This document shows, piece after piece, positions 1 through 9,162 of a stretch of DNA of 64,000 nt. Within the stretch, counting starts at the first letter, position 1, and each line of letters opens with the position of its first letter. Source of the DNA: Microbacterium sp. A20 (GTDB lineage Bacteria; Actinomycetota; Actinomycetes; Actinomycetales; Microbacteriaceae); the NCBI RefSeq assembly GCF_004794515.1, contig NZ_SSDF01000090.1:124001-188000 (forward strand), given 5' to 3'. The notes beneath the pieces are model-generated. The model was not told where the DNA came from. It made no database searches and was given only the letters and a program-made list of their open reading frames with translations. Made by a program: the position numbers and the translations under genes.

Positions 1-1
1 T

Positions 2-916
2 ATCGTCAGACGTCTCCTGCAGGTCATCCCGGTCTTCTTCGGGGCCACCCTGCTCATCTACTTCCTCGTCTTCGCCATGCCAGGCGACCCGATCCTCGCC
101 CTGTTCGGCGACCGCACCCCGAATCCTGCGGTCGTGGAGCAGCTCCGTGAGCAATACCACCTGAACGACCCGTTCCTGGTGCAGTACTGGTACTACATCA
201 CGGGCGTGTTCCAGGGCGACCTCGGAAACACTTTCTCCGGCCGCCCGGTCTCGGAGGTGCTCGCAGAGACCCTTCCCGTCACGGGCCGTCTCGCGGTCAT
301 GGCGATCGCCATCGAGTTCGTGCTCGCGATCATCATCGGCACGATCTCGGCGCTGCGCAAGGGCAAGATCTTCGACCACACGATGCTCATGGTCGCGCTC
401 ATCGCGATCGCGATCCCGATCTTCGTCGTGGCATTCCTCGCGCAGTACTTCCTCGCGATCAAGCTCGGCTGGTTCAAGCCGACCGTGGGTGCCGACAACG
501 ACTGGGGCGGATTGTGGCTGCCCGCCCTGGTTCTCGGCTTCAGTCTCTACGCCGTGAGCATGCGACTCATGCGCAGCTCCGTGATCGACACGCTCAATCA
601 GGACTGGGTGCGCACCGCGTACAGCAAGGGCCTCTCGCGCGGCCGGGTGATCCCGGTGCACGTGCTGCGCAACTCGCTGATCCCGGTCATCACGAACTCG
701 GCCACCAACTTCGGTGTGCTGCTCGTGGGCGCGACCGTGACCGAGGGTATCTTCAACGTCCCCGGCGTCGGCAACACCCTCTATCAGGCCGCGATCCGCA
801 ACGAGGGCCCCACCGTGGTCTCCTTCGTCACCGTGTTCGTGATCCTGTACGTCCTGGTCAACCTCGTCATCGACCTGCTCTACGGTCTTCTCGACCCAAG
901 GATCCGTTATGCCTGA
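2..916 (+). CDS. ABC transporter permease, DppB/OppB type (5' end outside the window)
   Basis: Membrane permease of a peptide/nickel-type ABC importer. The reading frame is open from the first complete codon at position 2, so the start lies upstream of the window. The visible part begins in the first membrane helix and is followed by the usual external region with GDP and YHLNDPFL-like motifs. Five further hydrophobic segments follow. The cytoplasmic EAA loop (LRNSLIPVITNS, near bases 668-703) contacts the ATPase. The next permease starts inside the last codons of this gene (8-bp overlap), which indicates translational coupling. No solute-binding protein is visible, so it is presumably upstream. 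The substrate cannot be told from sequence alone. Confidence 0.9.
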   Translation: MVRRLLQVIPVFFGATLLIYFLVFAMPGDPILALFGDRTPNPAVVEQLREQYHLNDPFLVQYWYYITGVFQGDLGNTFSGRPVSEVLAETLPVTGRLAVMAIAIEFVLAIIIGTISALRKGKIFDHTMLMVALIAIAIPIFVVAFLAQYFLAIKLGWFKPTVGADNDWGGLWLPALVLGFSLYAVSMRLMRSSVIDTLNQDWVRTAYSKGLSRGRVIPVHVLRNSLIPVITNSATNFGVLLVGATVTEGIFNVPGVGNTLYQAAIRNEGPTVVSFVTVFVILYVLVNLVIDLLYGLLDPRIRYA

Positions 917-1853
917 CCCCACTACGCACAATCACTTCGTCGCGCCGGTCGAGACGGAGACCATCGCCGTCGACGCCGTGCGCATCGCCGAGAAGCCGCG
1001 CAACCTCTGGCGCGACGCGTGGGCCGACCTGCGGCGTCGTCCGCTGTTCTGGTTCTCCGTCGTGCTCGCACTGGTCTTCATCCTGATGGCCGTGTGGCCC
1101 TCGCTGTTCACCTCGACTCCTCCGGACAGCAACTGCCAGCTGTCGAACAGCAACGGTGGTCCCACGGAGGGACACCCGCTGGGGTTCACGTTCCAGGGCT
1201 GCGACATCTACTCGCGGATCGTGTGGGGCGCCCAGACCTCGCTCTCCGTCGGTCTGCTGGCCACGGCGATCGGCTCGATCCTGGGGCTCATCATGGGGGC
1301 GCTCGCCGGGTTCTACGGCGGCTGGCTCGACTCGCTGCTGTCGCGCATCGGTGACATCTTCTTCGCCATTCCCTACATCCTCGCGGCCGTGGTCGTGATG
1401 ACGGTCTTCTCGCAGTACCGGTCCGTCCCGGTGCTCGCACTGGCGATCGGAGGGTTCGCGTGGGCATCGACAGCGCGCGTCGTGCGTGCGGAGGTGTTGA
1501 GAGTCAGGCAATCCGACTTCGTCGTCGCCTCCAGGGCGCTCGGACGGTCCAAGTTCGGCACGCTCGTCGGACACGTGATCCCCAACGCTCTCGCGCCGCT
1601 GCTCGTGGTGTCGACGTTGGCCCTCGCCGCCTCGATCGTCGCCGAGGCGACTCTGTCGTTCCTCGGCGTCGGGCTGGGTGGCACGGTGATGTCCTGGGGC
1701 AACGACATCAGTGCGGCGCAGTCGTCGCTCCGGGTGGCGCCCATGGCGCTCATCTATCCGTCGATCGCGCTCACGCTCGCCGTGCTCGCGTTCGTGACCC
1801 TCGGCGAGCTCATCCGAGACGCCATCGATCCGAGAGCGAGGGCACGGCGATGA
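909..1853 (+). CDS. ABC transporter permease, DppC/OppC type
   Basis: Second membrane permease (314 aa) of the same peptide-family importer, expected to pair with the preceding DppB-type subunit. It has the long cytoplasmic N-terminus of the DppC group (about 45 residues before the first helix), an external loop containing two cysteines (NCQLSN and FQGCD), and the late EAA loop (ALGRSKFGTLVGHVIPNA). ATG 909 lies inside the end of the previous gene. Its own TGA overlaps the ATG of the ATPase gene by 4 bp (ATGA, 1850-1853), so three genes form one translationally coupled unit. Confidence 0.92.
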   Translation: MPDPTTHNHFVAPVETETIAVDAVRIAEKPRNLWRDAWADLRRRPLFWFSVVLALVFILMAVWPSLFTSTPPDSNCQLSNSNGGPTEGHPLGFTFQGCDIYSRIVWGAQTSLSVGLLATAIGSILGLIMGALAGFYGGWLDSLLSRIGDIFFAIPYILAAVVVMTVFSQYRSVPVLALAIGGFAWASTARVVRAEVLRVRQSDFVVASRALGRSKFGTLVGHVIPNALAPLLVVSTLALAASIVAEATLSFLGVGLGGTVMSWGNDISAAQSSLRVAPMALIYPSIALTLAVLAFVTLGELIRDAIDPRARARR

Positions 1854-3523
1854 ACGAACGTGAAACCGCACGAGTTCCACTCCTGAGCGTGCGCGACCTG
1901 AAGGTCGCGTTCCGTACGCAGGAGGGGGACCGCGAAGTCCTCCACGGGGCGAACTTCGATATCTTCCCCGGGGAGACCGTCGCGATCGTGGGCGAGTCGG
2001 GGTCCGGTAAGTCCACGACGGCGAGCGCCATCGTGAACCTGCTGCCGGGCACGGGAACCATCACGGGCGGATCGATCACGCTCGACGGACGCGAGCTGAC
2101 GACGCTCGGACGTCGGGAGATCGAGGCCATCCGTGGCCGCGAGATCGGCTTCGTCCCCCAGGACCCGATGTCGAACCTCAACCCGGTGTGGAGCATCGGC
2201 TTCCAGGTGAAGGAGGCGATCCGCGCCAACGGGATCGCGCGCGGCCGGGATGCCGTCAAGAAGCGGACCGTCGAGGTGCTGCAGCAGGCGGGTCTTGCCG
2301 ACGCCGAGCGGCGCCTGCATCAGTTCCCGCATCAGTTCTCGGGCGGAATGCGTCAGCGCGCGCTGATCGGGATCGGCCTCGCGGCCGACCCGAAGCTCCT
2401 CATCGCGGACGAGCCGACCTCGGCACTCGATGTCACGGTGCAGCGCGTCATCCTCGACCACATGGCCACTCTCACGCGGGACAAGGGCACCTCGGTGCTC
2501 CTGATCACGCACGACCTCGGTCTCGCGGCCGAACGTGCGGAGAAGATCATCGTGATGAGCAACGGCAACATCGTCGAAGCCGGCCCGAGCAGGCAGATCC
2601 TCGAGAACCCGCAGCATCCGTACACCAAGCGCCTGGTGGGAGTGGCTCCCAGTGTGGCGTCGCAGCGCATTCAGGCCGTGGTCGAGGATCGCGGCATCGA
2701 GACGCTCGAGGACCTGGCCGACATCCCGCCCACCGTGCGGGTCGCGGGTCTGACGAAGGACTACAAGATCCGCCAGGGGAACTTCCGCAGTGAAGCGTTC
2801 CGTGCGGTGGACGATGTGACCTTCGACATCCCTCGCGGCAAGACCCTCGCCCTGGTCGGGGAGTCGGGATCGGGCAAGTCCACCGTCGCGAAGATGCTGC
2901 TGAAGCTCGAAGAGCCCACCAGCGGCACGATCGAGATCGACGGTCAGGATGTGTCGAAGCTGTCCAACGCCCAGGCGTTCGGACTGCGTCGCCGCATGCA
3001 GCCCGTGTTCCAGGATCCGTATGGGTCGCTCGATCCGCTCCGCAACATCGGGAACACCATCTCGCAGCCCCTGCAGATCCACAGTGTGGGCGATCGCGCC
3101 TCGCAGCGCGCCCGCGTCGAGGAGCTGCTCGATCAGGTGGCTCTGCCGAGGGCGCTCGCCACCCGGTACCCGAACGAGCTCTCGGGTGGTCAGCGGCAGC
3201 GAGTCGCGATCGCGCGTGCGCTCGCGCTCAAGCCGGACATCGTCGTCCTCGACGAGGCCGTGTCGGCGCTCGACGTGCTGGTGCAGGACCAGATCCTGCA
3301 GCTGCTCGCCGACCTGCAGTCGGAGCTGAACCTCACGTATCTGTTCATCACCCACGACCTCGCGGTCGTTCGGGTGTCGAGCGACCTCGTGTGCGTCATG
3401 GAGCGCGGAAGGGTCGTCGAGCAGGGCACTGTCGACGAGATCTTCGCCAATCCGCAGCAGGAGTACACCGATCGCCTCCTCAAGGCGATCCCGGGAGCAT
3501 CGATCCCGCTCGGCGGACGCTGA
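1850..3523 (+). CDS. Dipeptide-type ABC transporter, fused double ATP-binding protein
   Basis: ATPase of the importer (557 aa), carrying the DppD-like and DppF-like halves on one chain. Each half has a Walker A (GESGSGKST near residues 47 and 337), a signature motif (FSGGMRQR near 163; LSGGQRQR near 444) and a Walker B (ADEPTSALD; LDEAVSALD). The half-typical C-terminal extension HPYTKRLVG is present after the first cassette. ATG 1850 is chosen because it gives the ATGA overlap with the permease and leaves no extra N-terminus; an upstream open frame exists but lies inside the permease gene. A PH-like membrane protein follows 2 bp downstream. Confidence 0.93.
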   Translation: MNERETARVPLLSVRDLKVAFRTQEGDREVLHGANFDIFPGETVAIVGESGSGKSTTASAIVNLLPGTGTITGGSITLDGRELTTLGRREIEAIRGREIGFVPQDPMSNLNPVWSIGFQVKEAIRANGIARGRDAVKKRTVEVLQQAGLADAERRLHQFPHQFSGGMRQRALIGIGLAADPKLLIADEPTSALDVTVQRVILDHMATLTRDKGTSVLLITHDLGLAAERAEKIIVMSNGNIVEAGPSRQILENPQHPYTKRLVGVAPSVASQRIQAVVEDRGIETLEDLADIPPTVRVAGLTKDYKIRQGNFRSEAFRAVDDVTFDIPRGKTLALVGESGSGKSTVAKMLLKLEEPTSGTIEIDGQDVSKLSNAQAFGLRRRMQPVFQDPYGSLDPLRNIGNTISQPLQIHSVGDRASQRARVEELLDQVALPRALATRYPNELSGGQRQRVAIARALALKPDIVVLDEAVSALDVLVQDQILQLLADLQSELNLTYLFITHDLAVVRVSSDLVCVMERGRVVEQGTVDEIFANPQQEYTDRLLKAIPGASIPLGGR

Positions 3524-3525
3524 CG

Positions 3526-4092
3526 GTGTCGAACGACTCAGGGCCGGGAGCCGCACGGACGTTCCGTGCGGCTTCCGGTCCCGTGTTCCTGATCGGCTGC
3601 GGGCTGCTGGCGCTGTTCCTGCTCGGCGATGCCGTGCTGCGCGCCGGCTGGGGGCAGACGCTGTTGCTCGCCCCCTGGATCCTTCTCGCGCTCTGGGTCG
3701 TCTACGAGGTCGCCTTCGTCTCCTTCGTCCGCATCGACGACGCGGGTGGCACCGTGCAGAACATGCTGCGGCGCACGACCTTCGGGTGGAGCCGCGTGCG
3801 GGATGTCGACCTGAAGTGGCAGCTCGTGTTCTCGCTCGATGACGGCTCCGACATCACCTGCTACGGAGGTCCCGCTCGCGCGCGACAACCGCGTGCCCGC
3901 GCAGGCAGGGATGAGGAGCCGAAGGCCCCGACGGGTCTGCGGGACATGACCGCGATCCGCGACCGGTGGGAGAGTGCCTCCGCCACGGCGGACGCCCCGA
4001 TCCGCCGCAGTTGGGACCTTCCTGCCCTCATCGCGCTCGGTGCGATCGTCGTGTGGGCCGTGCTGGCCGTGCTCGTGGCCAACGCGGGCTGA
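3526..4092 (+). CDS. PH-domain-like membrane protein of unknown role
   Basis: Small membrane protein of 188 aa. Two hydrophobic segments lie near residues 20-40 and 42-62 and one at the C-terminus. Between them is a soluble stretch (FVRIDDAGGTVQNM through DDGSDITCYGGP) resembling bacterial PH domains, followed by a basic linker with RARQPRARAGR and a DRWESA motif. GTG 3526 is taken as the start because it lies 2 bp after the ATPase stop; no ATG fits. Being last in the ABC operon may be only transcriptional read-through. The gene converges on the CPBP protease 15 bp away. Confidence 0.7.
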   Translation: MSNDSGPGAARTFRAASGPVFLIGCGLLALFLLGDAVLRAGWGQTLLLAPWILLALWVVYEVAFVSFVRIDDAGGTVQNMLRRTTFGWSRVRDVDLKWQLVFSLDDGSDITCYGGPARARQPRARAGRDEEPKAPTGLRDMTAIRDRWESASATADAPIRRSWDLPALIALGAIVVWAVLAVLVANAG

Positions 4093-4114
4093 CCGCGAAC
4101 CTCCGCTCAGCCCG
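4085..4114. terminator. Short hairpin between convergent genes
   Basis: An 8-bp perfect inverted repeat (CGGGCTGA at 4085-4092, complement at 4107-4114) contains the stop codons of both convergent genes in its two arms. There is no T-run, so termination is only inferred. Confidence 0.4.
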
Positions 4115-4913
4115 GCAGCCCGAACAGGTCGGGCCACATCGCCGCCGCCCACGGGTAGCCCACGAACGCGGCGGCATCGATCAGGAAGTGCGCCACCAGG
4201 AACGGCATCAGGCGTCCTGATCGCTGATACAGCCAGCCGAACAGCAGCCCCATGGCGAGATTCCCGAAGAACGCGGGATGGCCCTGGTAGAGGTGGTAGC
4301 TGGCGCGCAGAACAGATGTGCCGACGATGATCGACCACGGTCCCCAGCCGAGCTGCTTCAGCCGGGTGAAGAGATAGCCGAGCAGGACGAACTCCTCCTG
4401 CAGGGAGGCGCGCGCCGCGGCGAGCAGCAGCACGGGCACCGTCCACCAGTACGCATCGATGCCGGCGGGGTCGATCGCGACGGTCATCCCGAGCGCGCGG
4501 CCGGCGAGGTAGAGACCGATTCCGGGCACACCGATCGCCAGGACCAGCAGGATGCCGCGGCCGACATCGCGCCCCGTCCGGGTGCCGTCGAGCCCCAGAC
4601 GTCCTAGATGTGGACGATGTGACTGCCAGAGCAGGAAGCACACCAGCAGCACGGGGACGAGGGAGAACCCGATCGCGAGCACCTGGTAGATGAGGTCGAA
4701 GACCTCCCGGTCGCTGCGGGAGGGATTCAGCTTCGCGACCTGATCGGCGATCGGGATCTCGTCCGTGAGGCGGTAGGCGAGCTGCACGATCGCGTACACG
4801 GCGGACTGGCCGAGCCCGAGCGCCAGGACGATCGCGATCTCCCACCACAGCCGTGCGCGGGAGGGCGCGGGGGAGAGGTCGGGAAGTTCTCCGGAGGCCT
4901 GCGGTCGGGTCAC
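4107..4913 (-). CDS. CPBP family intramembrane glutamic endopeptidase
   Basis: Polytopic membrane protein (268 aa) of the CAAX protease/bacteriocin-processing family, which cleaves within or next to membranes. Motif 1 is present as SLQEEFVLLGYLFTRL (the two catalytic Glu). Motif 2 is seen as a serine-tyrosine-histidine variant, SYHLYQG. Motif 3 is VAHFLIDAAAF. About seven hydrophobic helices are visible. The start is GTG 4913: a TAGCAT hexamer lies 7 nt before it and no Shine-Dalgarno is visible. The much longer open frame upstream on this strand is only the antisense of typA. It is monocistronic, divergent from typA. Confidence 0.88.
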   Translation of the reverse strand: MTRPQASGELPDLSPAPSRARLWWEIAIVLALGLGQSAVYAIVQLAYRLTDEIPIADQVAKLNPSRSDREVFDLIYQVLAIGFSLVPVLLVCFLLWQSHRPHLGRLGLDGTRTGRDVGRGILLVLAIGVPGIGLYLAGRALGMTVAIDPAGIDAYWWTVPVLLLAAARASLQEEFVLLGYLFTRLKQLGWGPWSIIVGTSVLRASYHLYQGHPAFFGNLAMGLLFGWLYQRSGRLMPFLVAHFLIDAAAFVGYPWAAAMWPDLFGLPG

Positions 4914-4920
4914 GATCTCG

Positions 4921-4926
4921 ATGCTA
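4921..4926 (-). promoter_or_regulatory. -10 hexamer TAGCAT for the CPBP protease gene
   Basis: TANNNT hexamer 7 nt before GTG 4913, the spacing expected of an actinobacterial leaderless transcript. Confidence 0.5.
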
Positions 4927-5015
4927 CGACCTGTTTTCAGGAACACGCCCTGAGCTTGCGTTATCCTGGAACGTCGGCTTCCCGGCGAAACCCCACACTC
5001 TTTTAGGACACCTGC

Positions 5016-6929
5016 ATGGCGCACGCCCTTCGCTCTGACCTCCGCAACGTCGCAATCGTCGCCCACGTCGACCACGGCAAGACGACTCTCGTCGACGCCA
5101 TGCTGCGTCAGACGGGCTCCTTCGGCGAGCACGCCCACGTCGATGAGCGCGCCATGGACTCCAACGACCTGGAGCGTGAGAAGGGCATCACGATCCTCGC
5201 CAAGAACACGGCGATCACGTACAAGGGCAAGCACGCCGGCGGCAAGGAGATCACGATCAACGTGATCGACACCCCCGGCCACGCCGACTTCGGTGGCGAG
5301 GTCGAGCGCGGCCTGTCCATGGTCGACGGCGTCGTGCTGCTGGTCGACGCCAGTGAGGGCCCGCTGCCGCAGACCCGCTTCGTGCTGCGCAAGGCGCTCG
5401 AGTCGAAGCTGCCGGTCATCCTGCTGGTCAACAAGACCGACCGTCCCGACGCGCGCATCGCCGAGGTCGAGGAGGAGGCGCACGACCTGCTGCTGGGTCT
5501 CGCCTCCGACCTGGTCGACGACGTGCCCGACCTCGACGTCGACGCACTTCTCGACGTGCCGGTGGTCTACGCCTCCGGTCGTGCCGGCGCCGCATCGCAG
5601 AACCGTCCTGCGGACGGCTCGCTGCCCGACAACGACGACCTCGAGCCGCTGTTCGAGGCGATCCTCGAGCACGTGCCCGCTCCGGCCTACGACGACGAGC
5701 ACCCGCTGCAGGCCTGGGTCACGAACCTCGACTCCAGCCCGTTCCTCGGCCGTCTCGCACTGCTGCGCGTCTTCAACGGCACGCTCAAGAAGGGTCAGAC
5801 CGTGGCCTGGGTCCGCGCCGACGGCACGCACCAGAACGCGCGCATCACCGAGCTCCTGAAGACCCGTGCCCTGGAGCGCTACCCGGCCGACTCCGCCGGC
5901 CCCGGTGACATCGTCGCCATCGCCGGCTTCGAGAACATCACGATCGGCGAGACCATCGCCGACCCCGAGGACGTGCGTCCGCTGCCGGCCATCACGGTCG
6001 ACGACCCCGCCATCTCGATGACGATCGGCACCAACACCTCGCCGCTGATGGGCAAGGTCAAGGGCCACAAGCTCACCGCTCGCATGGTGAAGGACCGTCT
6101 CGACAAGGAGCTCATCGGCAACGTCTCGCTCAAGGTCGTCGACATCGGACGCCCGGACGCGTGGGAGGTGCAGGGCCGCGGAGAGCTCGCCCTCGCCATC
6201 CTCGTCGAGAACATGCGCCGCGAGGGCTTCGAGCTCACCGTCGGCAAGCCGCAGGTGGTCACGAAGAAGATCGACGGCAAGACCTACGAGCCGTTCGAGC
6301 ACCTCACGATCGACACGCCGGAGGAGCACCTCGGCGCGATCACCCAGCTGCTGGCGAACCGCAAGGGCCGCATGGAGAACATGACGAACCACGGCACCGG
6401 CTGGGTGCGCATGGAGTTCATCGTGCCGTCGCGCGGTCTGATCGGCTTCCGCAGCGAGTTCCTCACCACCACCCGCGGCACCGGCATCGCGAACGCCATC
6501 TCGCACGGCTACGAGCCGTGGGCCGGCTCCATCACCACGCGACAGAACGGATCGATCGTCGCCGACCGCCAGGGTGTCGTCACCCCGTTCGCGATGATCG
6601 CCCTGCAGGAGCGCATGTCGTTCTTCGTGCAGCCGACGCAGGAGGTCTACGAGGGCATGGTCATCGGCGAGAACTCCCGCGCCGACGACATGGACGTGAA
6701 CATCACCAAGGAGAAGAAGCTCACCAACATGCGTGCGGCGAGCTCCGACACCTTCGAGTCGATGACGCCTCCGCGCCAGCTGACGCTCGAGGAGAGCCTC
6801 GAGTTCGCGCGTGACGACGAATGCGTCGAGGTCACGCCCGAGGTCGTCCGCATCCGCAAGGTCAACCTCGACGCGAACACCCGCGCCCGCGAGACCGCGC
6901 GGCTGAAGCGCCAGGACGCCAGCGCCTGA
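5016..6929 (+). CDS. typA: Ribosome-associated GTPase TypA/BipA
   Basis: Translational GTPase (637 aa) of the EF-G-like family that binds the ribosome and supports 50S assembly and stress growth. G1 is [10 protein letters not shown] (residues 15-24), G3 is [12 protein letters not shown]4 is NKTD, and the BipA-specific C-terminal domain ends in a basic tail. Length is normal for the family. The ATG is fixed by the conserved N-terminus ([13 protein letters not shown]). No strong Shine-Dalgarno is visible, only AGGACACCTGC before the ATG. A TATCCT at 4962-4967 could be a -10, but I could not find a matching -35. A very strong hairpin follows the gene. Confidence 0.97.
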   Translation: MAHALRSDLRNVAIVAHVDHGKTTLVDAMLRQTGSFGEHAHVDERAMDSNDLEREKGITILAKNTAITYKGKHAGGKEITINVIDTPGHADFGGEVERGLSMVDGVVLLVDASEGPLPQTRFVLRKALESKLPVILLVNKTDRPDARIAEVEEEAHDLLLGLASDLVDDVPDLDVDALLDVPVVYASGRAGAASQNRPADGSLPDNDDLEPLFEAILEHVPAPAYDDEHPLQAWVTNLDSSPFLGRLALLRVFNGTLKKGQTVAWVRADGTHQNARITELLKTRALERYPADSAGPGDIVAIAGFENITIGETIADPEDVRPLPAITVDDPAISMTIGTNTSPLMGKVKGHKLTARMVKDRLDKELIGNVSLKVVDIGRPDAWEVQGRGELALAILVENMRREGFELTVGKPQVVTKKIDGKTYEPFEHLTIDTPEEHLGAITQLLANRKGRMENMTNHGTGWVRMEFIVPSRGLIGFRSEFLTTTRGTGIANAISHGYEPWAGSITTRQNGSIVADRQGVVTPFAMIALQERMSFFVQPTQEVYEGMVIGENSRADDMDVNITKEKKLTNMRAASSDTFESMTPPRQLTLEESLEFARDDECVEVTPEVVRIRKVNLDANTRARETARLKRQDASA

Positions 6930-6938
6930 GTCTGCTCC

Positions 6939-6987
6939 GAGAAGAGGGCCTCGTGCCGCCGAAAGGCGTGCACGAGGCCCTCTTCTC
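6939..6987 (+). terminator. Strong terminator after typA with nested GAAA tetraloop
   Basis: Perfect 18-bp stem (6939-6956 with 6970-6987) enclosing a second 4-bp stem CGCC-GAAA-GGCG (6957-6968). No T-run follows, which is common in actinobacteria. Confidence 0.85.
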
Positions 6988-7112
6988 ATGTAAATCCCAG
7001 GTCAGGGATGGTTTTCACTCAGGTTGATGGTGCAGACTCGTTGGCTTGCGCCCGGGACGAGCTCCCGATGAGTCTCCTGCAAGGGCGTACGACAACCCGA
7101 AAGTCGAACCCG

Positions 7113-8018
7113 ATGCTTCAGAAAACCCGTGCGCTTCGGCGCGCCTCGGACGCGGCGTCCGCCCGCGCCGCCGTCACCGCCCGCCGCCCGATGACCATCC
7201 TCGGAGTGACCGCCGCCACCCTGGTCGGTATCACGCTCAGCGTGGGCCTGGCGTCCACCTCTGCTGCGGCCGCCATGAGTCCGGCCATCGCCGTCGCCGC
7301 GCCCGCACTGTCCGGTGCCGAGCCCCTGGCACAGATCACCAGAGATGCCTCGTCCACGCGCGTGGAGGCTCGGAGCGCTGTCGCGGCAGCCGAGGCGGTG
7401 ACTGCCGACGTCGCGGCATCCGGTCTCGACGTCGGCGCCTCGACGTCGGTGGACACGTCCGAGCTGGAGCGCGGCATCGACAAGCTCGCCGACAGCGAGG
7501 TGACGCCATTGCTCCTCGTGGGCGTCGTCACCGACGACGTGGAGACGGAGCTGGCGGAGGTCGTCTCGGACACGGAGGATCTCCGCGCCGCGCTGACCGC
7601 CGCACAGGAGAAGCGAGCAGCGGAGGAAGCAGCCGCAGCGGCAGCCAAAGCTGCGGCAGAGCATGCGGCCGCCGAGCGCGCAGCCGCCGCGGCGCTCGCG
7701 TCCGCGAACACCGTCGAGGGCGCGAAGGCCTCCGCACAGCAGCAGATGTCGAGCAGGTACGGCTGGGGCGGGGATCAGTTCTCGTGCCTGGACTCGCTGT
7801 GGACCAAGGAATCCGGCTGGAACTACCAGGCGTACAACGCCGACGGCGGGGCCACCGGCATTCCGCAGGCTCTTCCCGGCAGCAAGATGGCATCGGCTGG
7901 CGCCGACTGGCAGACCAGCGCCGCCACGCAGATCGCCTGGGGACTCGAGTACATCTCGGCGGCCTATGGAACCCCGTGCAGCGCCTGGTCGCACTCGCAG
8001 GCGATGAACTGGTACTGA
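7113..8018 (+). CDS. Secreted lysozyme-fold (transglycosylase-like) protein
   Basis: Predicted exported cell-wall enzyme of 301 aa. A basic N-terminus is followed by a hydrophobic signal segment (residues 26-50, ending ASTSAAAA). An alanine/glutamate-rich coiled-coil region comes next (near residues 170-205). A C-terminal lysozyme-like domain of about 85 residues has the putative catalytic Glu233 in LWTKESGWNYQAYN and the motif GATGIPQ. Two cysteines (SCLDS, TPCSAW) could form a disulfide. The start is uncertain: ATG 7113 gives a normal signal peptide, whereas ATG 7068 and 7008 add a polar extension. No clear Shine-Dalgarno helps. This domain type occurs in aggregation-promoting and resuscitation-like wall hydrolases. 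Confidence 0.8.
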   Translation: MLQKTRALRRASDAASARAAVTARRPMTILGVTAATLVGITLSVGLASTSAAAAMSPAIAVAAPALSGAEPLAQITRDASSTRVEARSAVAAAEAVTADVAASGLDVGASTSVDTSELERGIDKLADSEVTPLLLVGVVTDDVETELAEVVSDTEDLRAALTAAQEKRAAEEAAAAAAKAAAEHAAAERAAAAALASANTVEGAKASAQQQMSSRYGWGGDQFSCLDSLWTKESGWNYQAYNADGGATGIPQALPGSKMASAGADWQTSAATQIAWGLEYISAAYGTPCSAWSHSQAMNWY

Positions 8019-8105
8019 CGACGGTCGAGCATCCGAGGATCCTCTAGGCAGCGGTGATGTCGAGCGCTACGGTGACTCTGACGGCTGGGGGCGTCACCGA
8101 TCCGT

Positions 8106-8111
8106 GGAGGA
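8106..8111 (+). promoter_or_regulatory. Shine-Dalgarno deciding the glutaminase start
   Basis: GGAGGA with 4 nt before GTG 8116. It argues for GTG 8116 rather than the in-frame GTG 8104, which overlaps it. Confidence 0.7.
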
Positions 8112-8115
8112 AGAT

Positions 8116-9162
8116 GTGCTCGACCCGACCGCATGGCGAGATGTCCCGCAGATCGCCTCGACCGGCACCCTTCCGGCGTGGGATCGCGTGGAGGAGATCG
8201 TGCGGGATGCGCACTCCCGTTATGTGCAGGAGCGTGGGGGTCGAGTCGCCGACTACATCCCCGTGCTCGCGGAGGTCGACCCCGAGCTCTTCGGCCTGGC
8301 GGTGATCGAAGTCGGCGGCGGGTTGCACGATGCTGGCGACGCCCTGCACCCCTTCTCCATCCAGTCGATCTCGAAGATGTTCGTCTACGCTCTCGCGATC
8401 CAGGAACACGGACACGAGCGTGTGCGCGAGATCGTCGGCGTGAACAACACCGGGCTCCCCTTCAACTCCGTGATGGCGTTGGAGCTCAACGACGGCCACC
8501 CGATGAACCCGATGGTCAATGCGGGAGCCATCGCCACCACCGCGCTCGTGCCGGGGAGCACTTCGGTCGAGCAGTGGGAACGTGTCCGGGAGGGACTGTC
8601 GGCGTTCGCAGGTCGTCCGCTGAGGCTCGACGGCGTCGTGTACGCGTCGGAAGCGGAGACGAACGACCGCAATCGTGCGCTCGGTCGTCTGCTGCGCAGC
8701 TACGGGCGGCTGACGGGCGACCCGGACGAGGTGGTCGATGTCTACACCCGCCAATGCGCCCTCAGCGTGACCGCCCATGACCTGGCGGTGATGGGAGCGA
8801 CGCTCGCCGACGGGGGAGTGAACCCGGTCACCGGGGAGCGCGTGGTCTCGGCGGAGGTGTGCCGCGACACGCTCGCGGTCGTCGCATCGACAGGCCTGTA
8901 CGAACGCTCCGGCGACTGGCTGTTCGAGATCGGGCTGCCCGCGAAGTCCGGCGTCTCCGGAGGCATCGTCGCCGTCGCCCCGGGCAAGGGCGCTGCGGCT
9001 GGATTCTCCCCGCGTCTCGACGAGGCCGGCAACTCCATCCGATCCCAGATGGCCATCGGCTACCTGTCGCGTGTGCTCGGGCTCAACCTGTTCGCCTCCG
9101 CACCGGCTCAGAGCAACCCCGCCACGATCGCACCCTCATCCGCAACCCGGGAGCAGCCATGA
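8116..9162 (+). CDS. glsA: Glutaminase A
   Basis: Serine-dependent glutaminase (348 aa) converting L-glutamine to glutamate and ammonia. It has the beta-lactamase-like fold with the S-x-x-K pair Ser84/Lys87 (in FSIQSISKMF), followed by NNTGLPFNS, MNPMVNAGAI, the YASEAETNDRNRAL block and the late AKSGVSGG motif. GTG 8116 is selected by a GGAGGA ribosome-binding site. Its stop overlaps the ATG of the following MFS gene by 4 bp, so the two proteins are translationally coupled; a role in glutamine/glutamate handling or acid stress is an inference. Confidence 0.93.
   Translation: MLDPTAWRDVPQIASTGTLPAWDRVEEIVRDAHSRYVQERGGRVADYIPVLAEVDPELFGLAVIEVGGGLHDAGDALHPFSIQSISKMFVYALAIQEHGHERVREIVGVNNTGLPFNSVMALELNDGHPMNPMVNAGAIATTALVPGSTSVEQWERVREGLSAFAGRPLRLDGVVYASEAETNDRNRALGRLLRSYGRLTGDPDEVVDVYTRQCALSVTAHDLAVMGATLADGGVNPVTGERVVSAEVCRDTLAVVASTGLYERSGDWLFEIGLPAKSGVSGGIVAVAPGKGAAAGFSPRLDEAGNSIRSQMAIGYLSRVLGLNLFASAPAQSNPATIAPSSATREQP

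Noticed and set aside
867..1880. Long antisense open frames opposite real genes (for example 867-1880, 1754-3556, 38056-41181 and 43770-45464 on the minus strand)
   Set aside because: These are the Arg/His/Gly/Asp-rich shadows expected from high-GC codon use. None shows a domain, and the opposite strand encodes clear families.
4107..6989. A 960-codon open frame on the minus strand joining the CPBP protease with a long upstream extension
   Set aside because: The upstream part is antisense to typA and is Arg/Asp/Val-rich with no family features. Only the region from GTG 4913 is a credible protein.
6988..7112. Possible c-di-AMP (ydaO-type) riboswitch before the secreted lysozyme-fold gene
   Set aside because: Actinobacterial wall hydrolases often have one, but the conserved GCTAACCTCGTAAGC-like end and the G-rich core are not present here. 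Only weak hairpins were seen.
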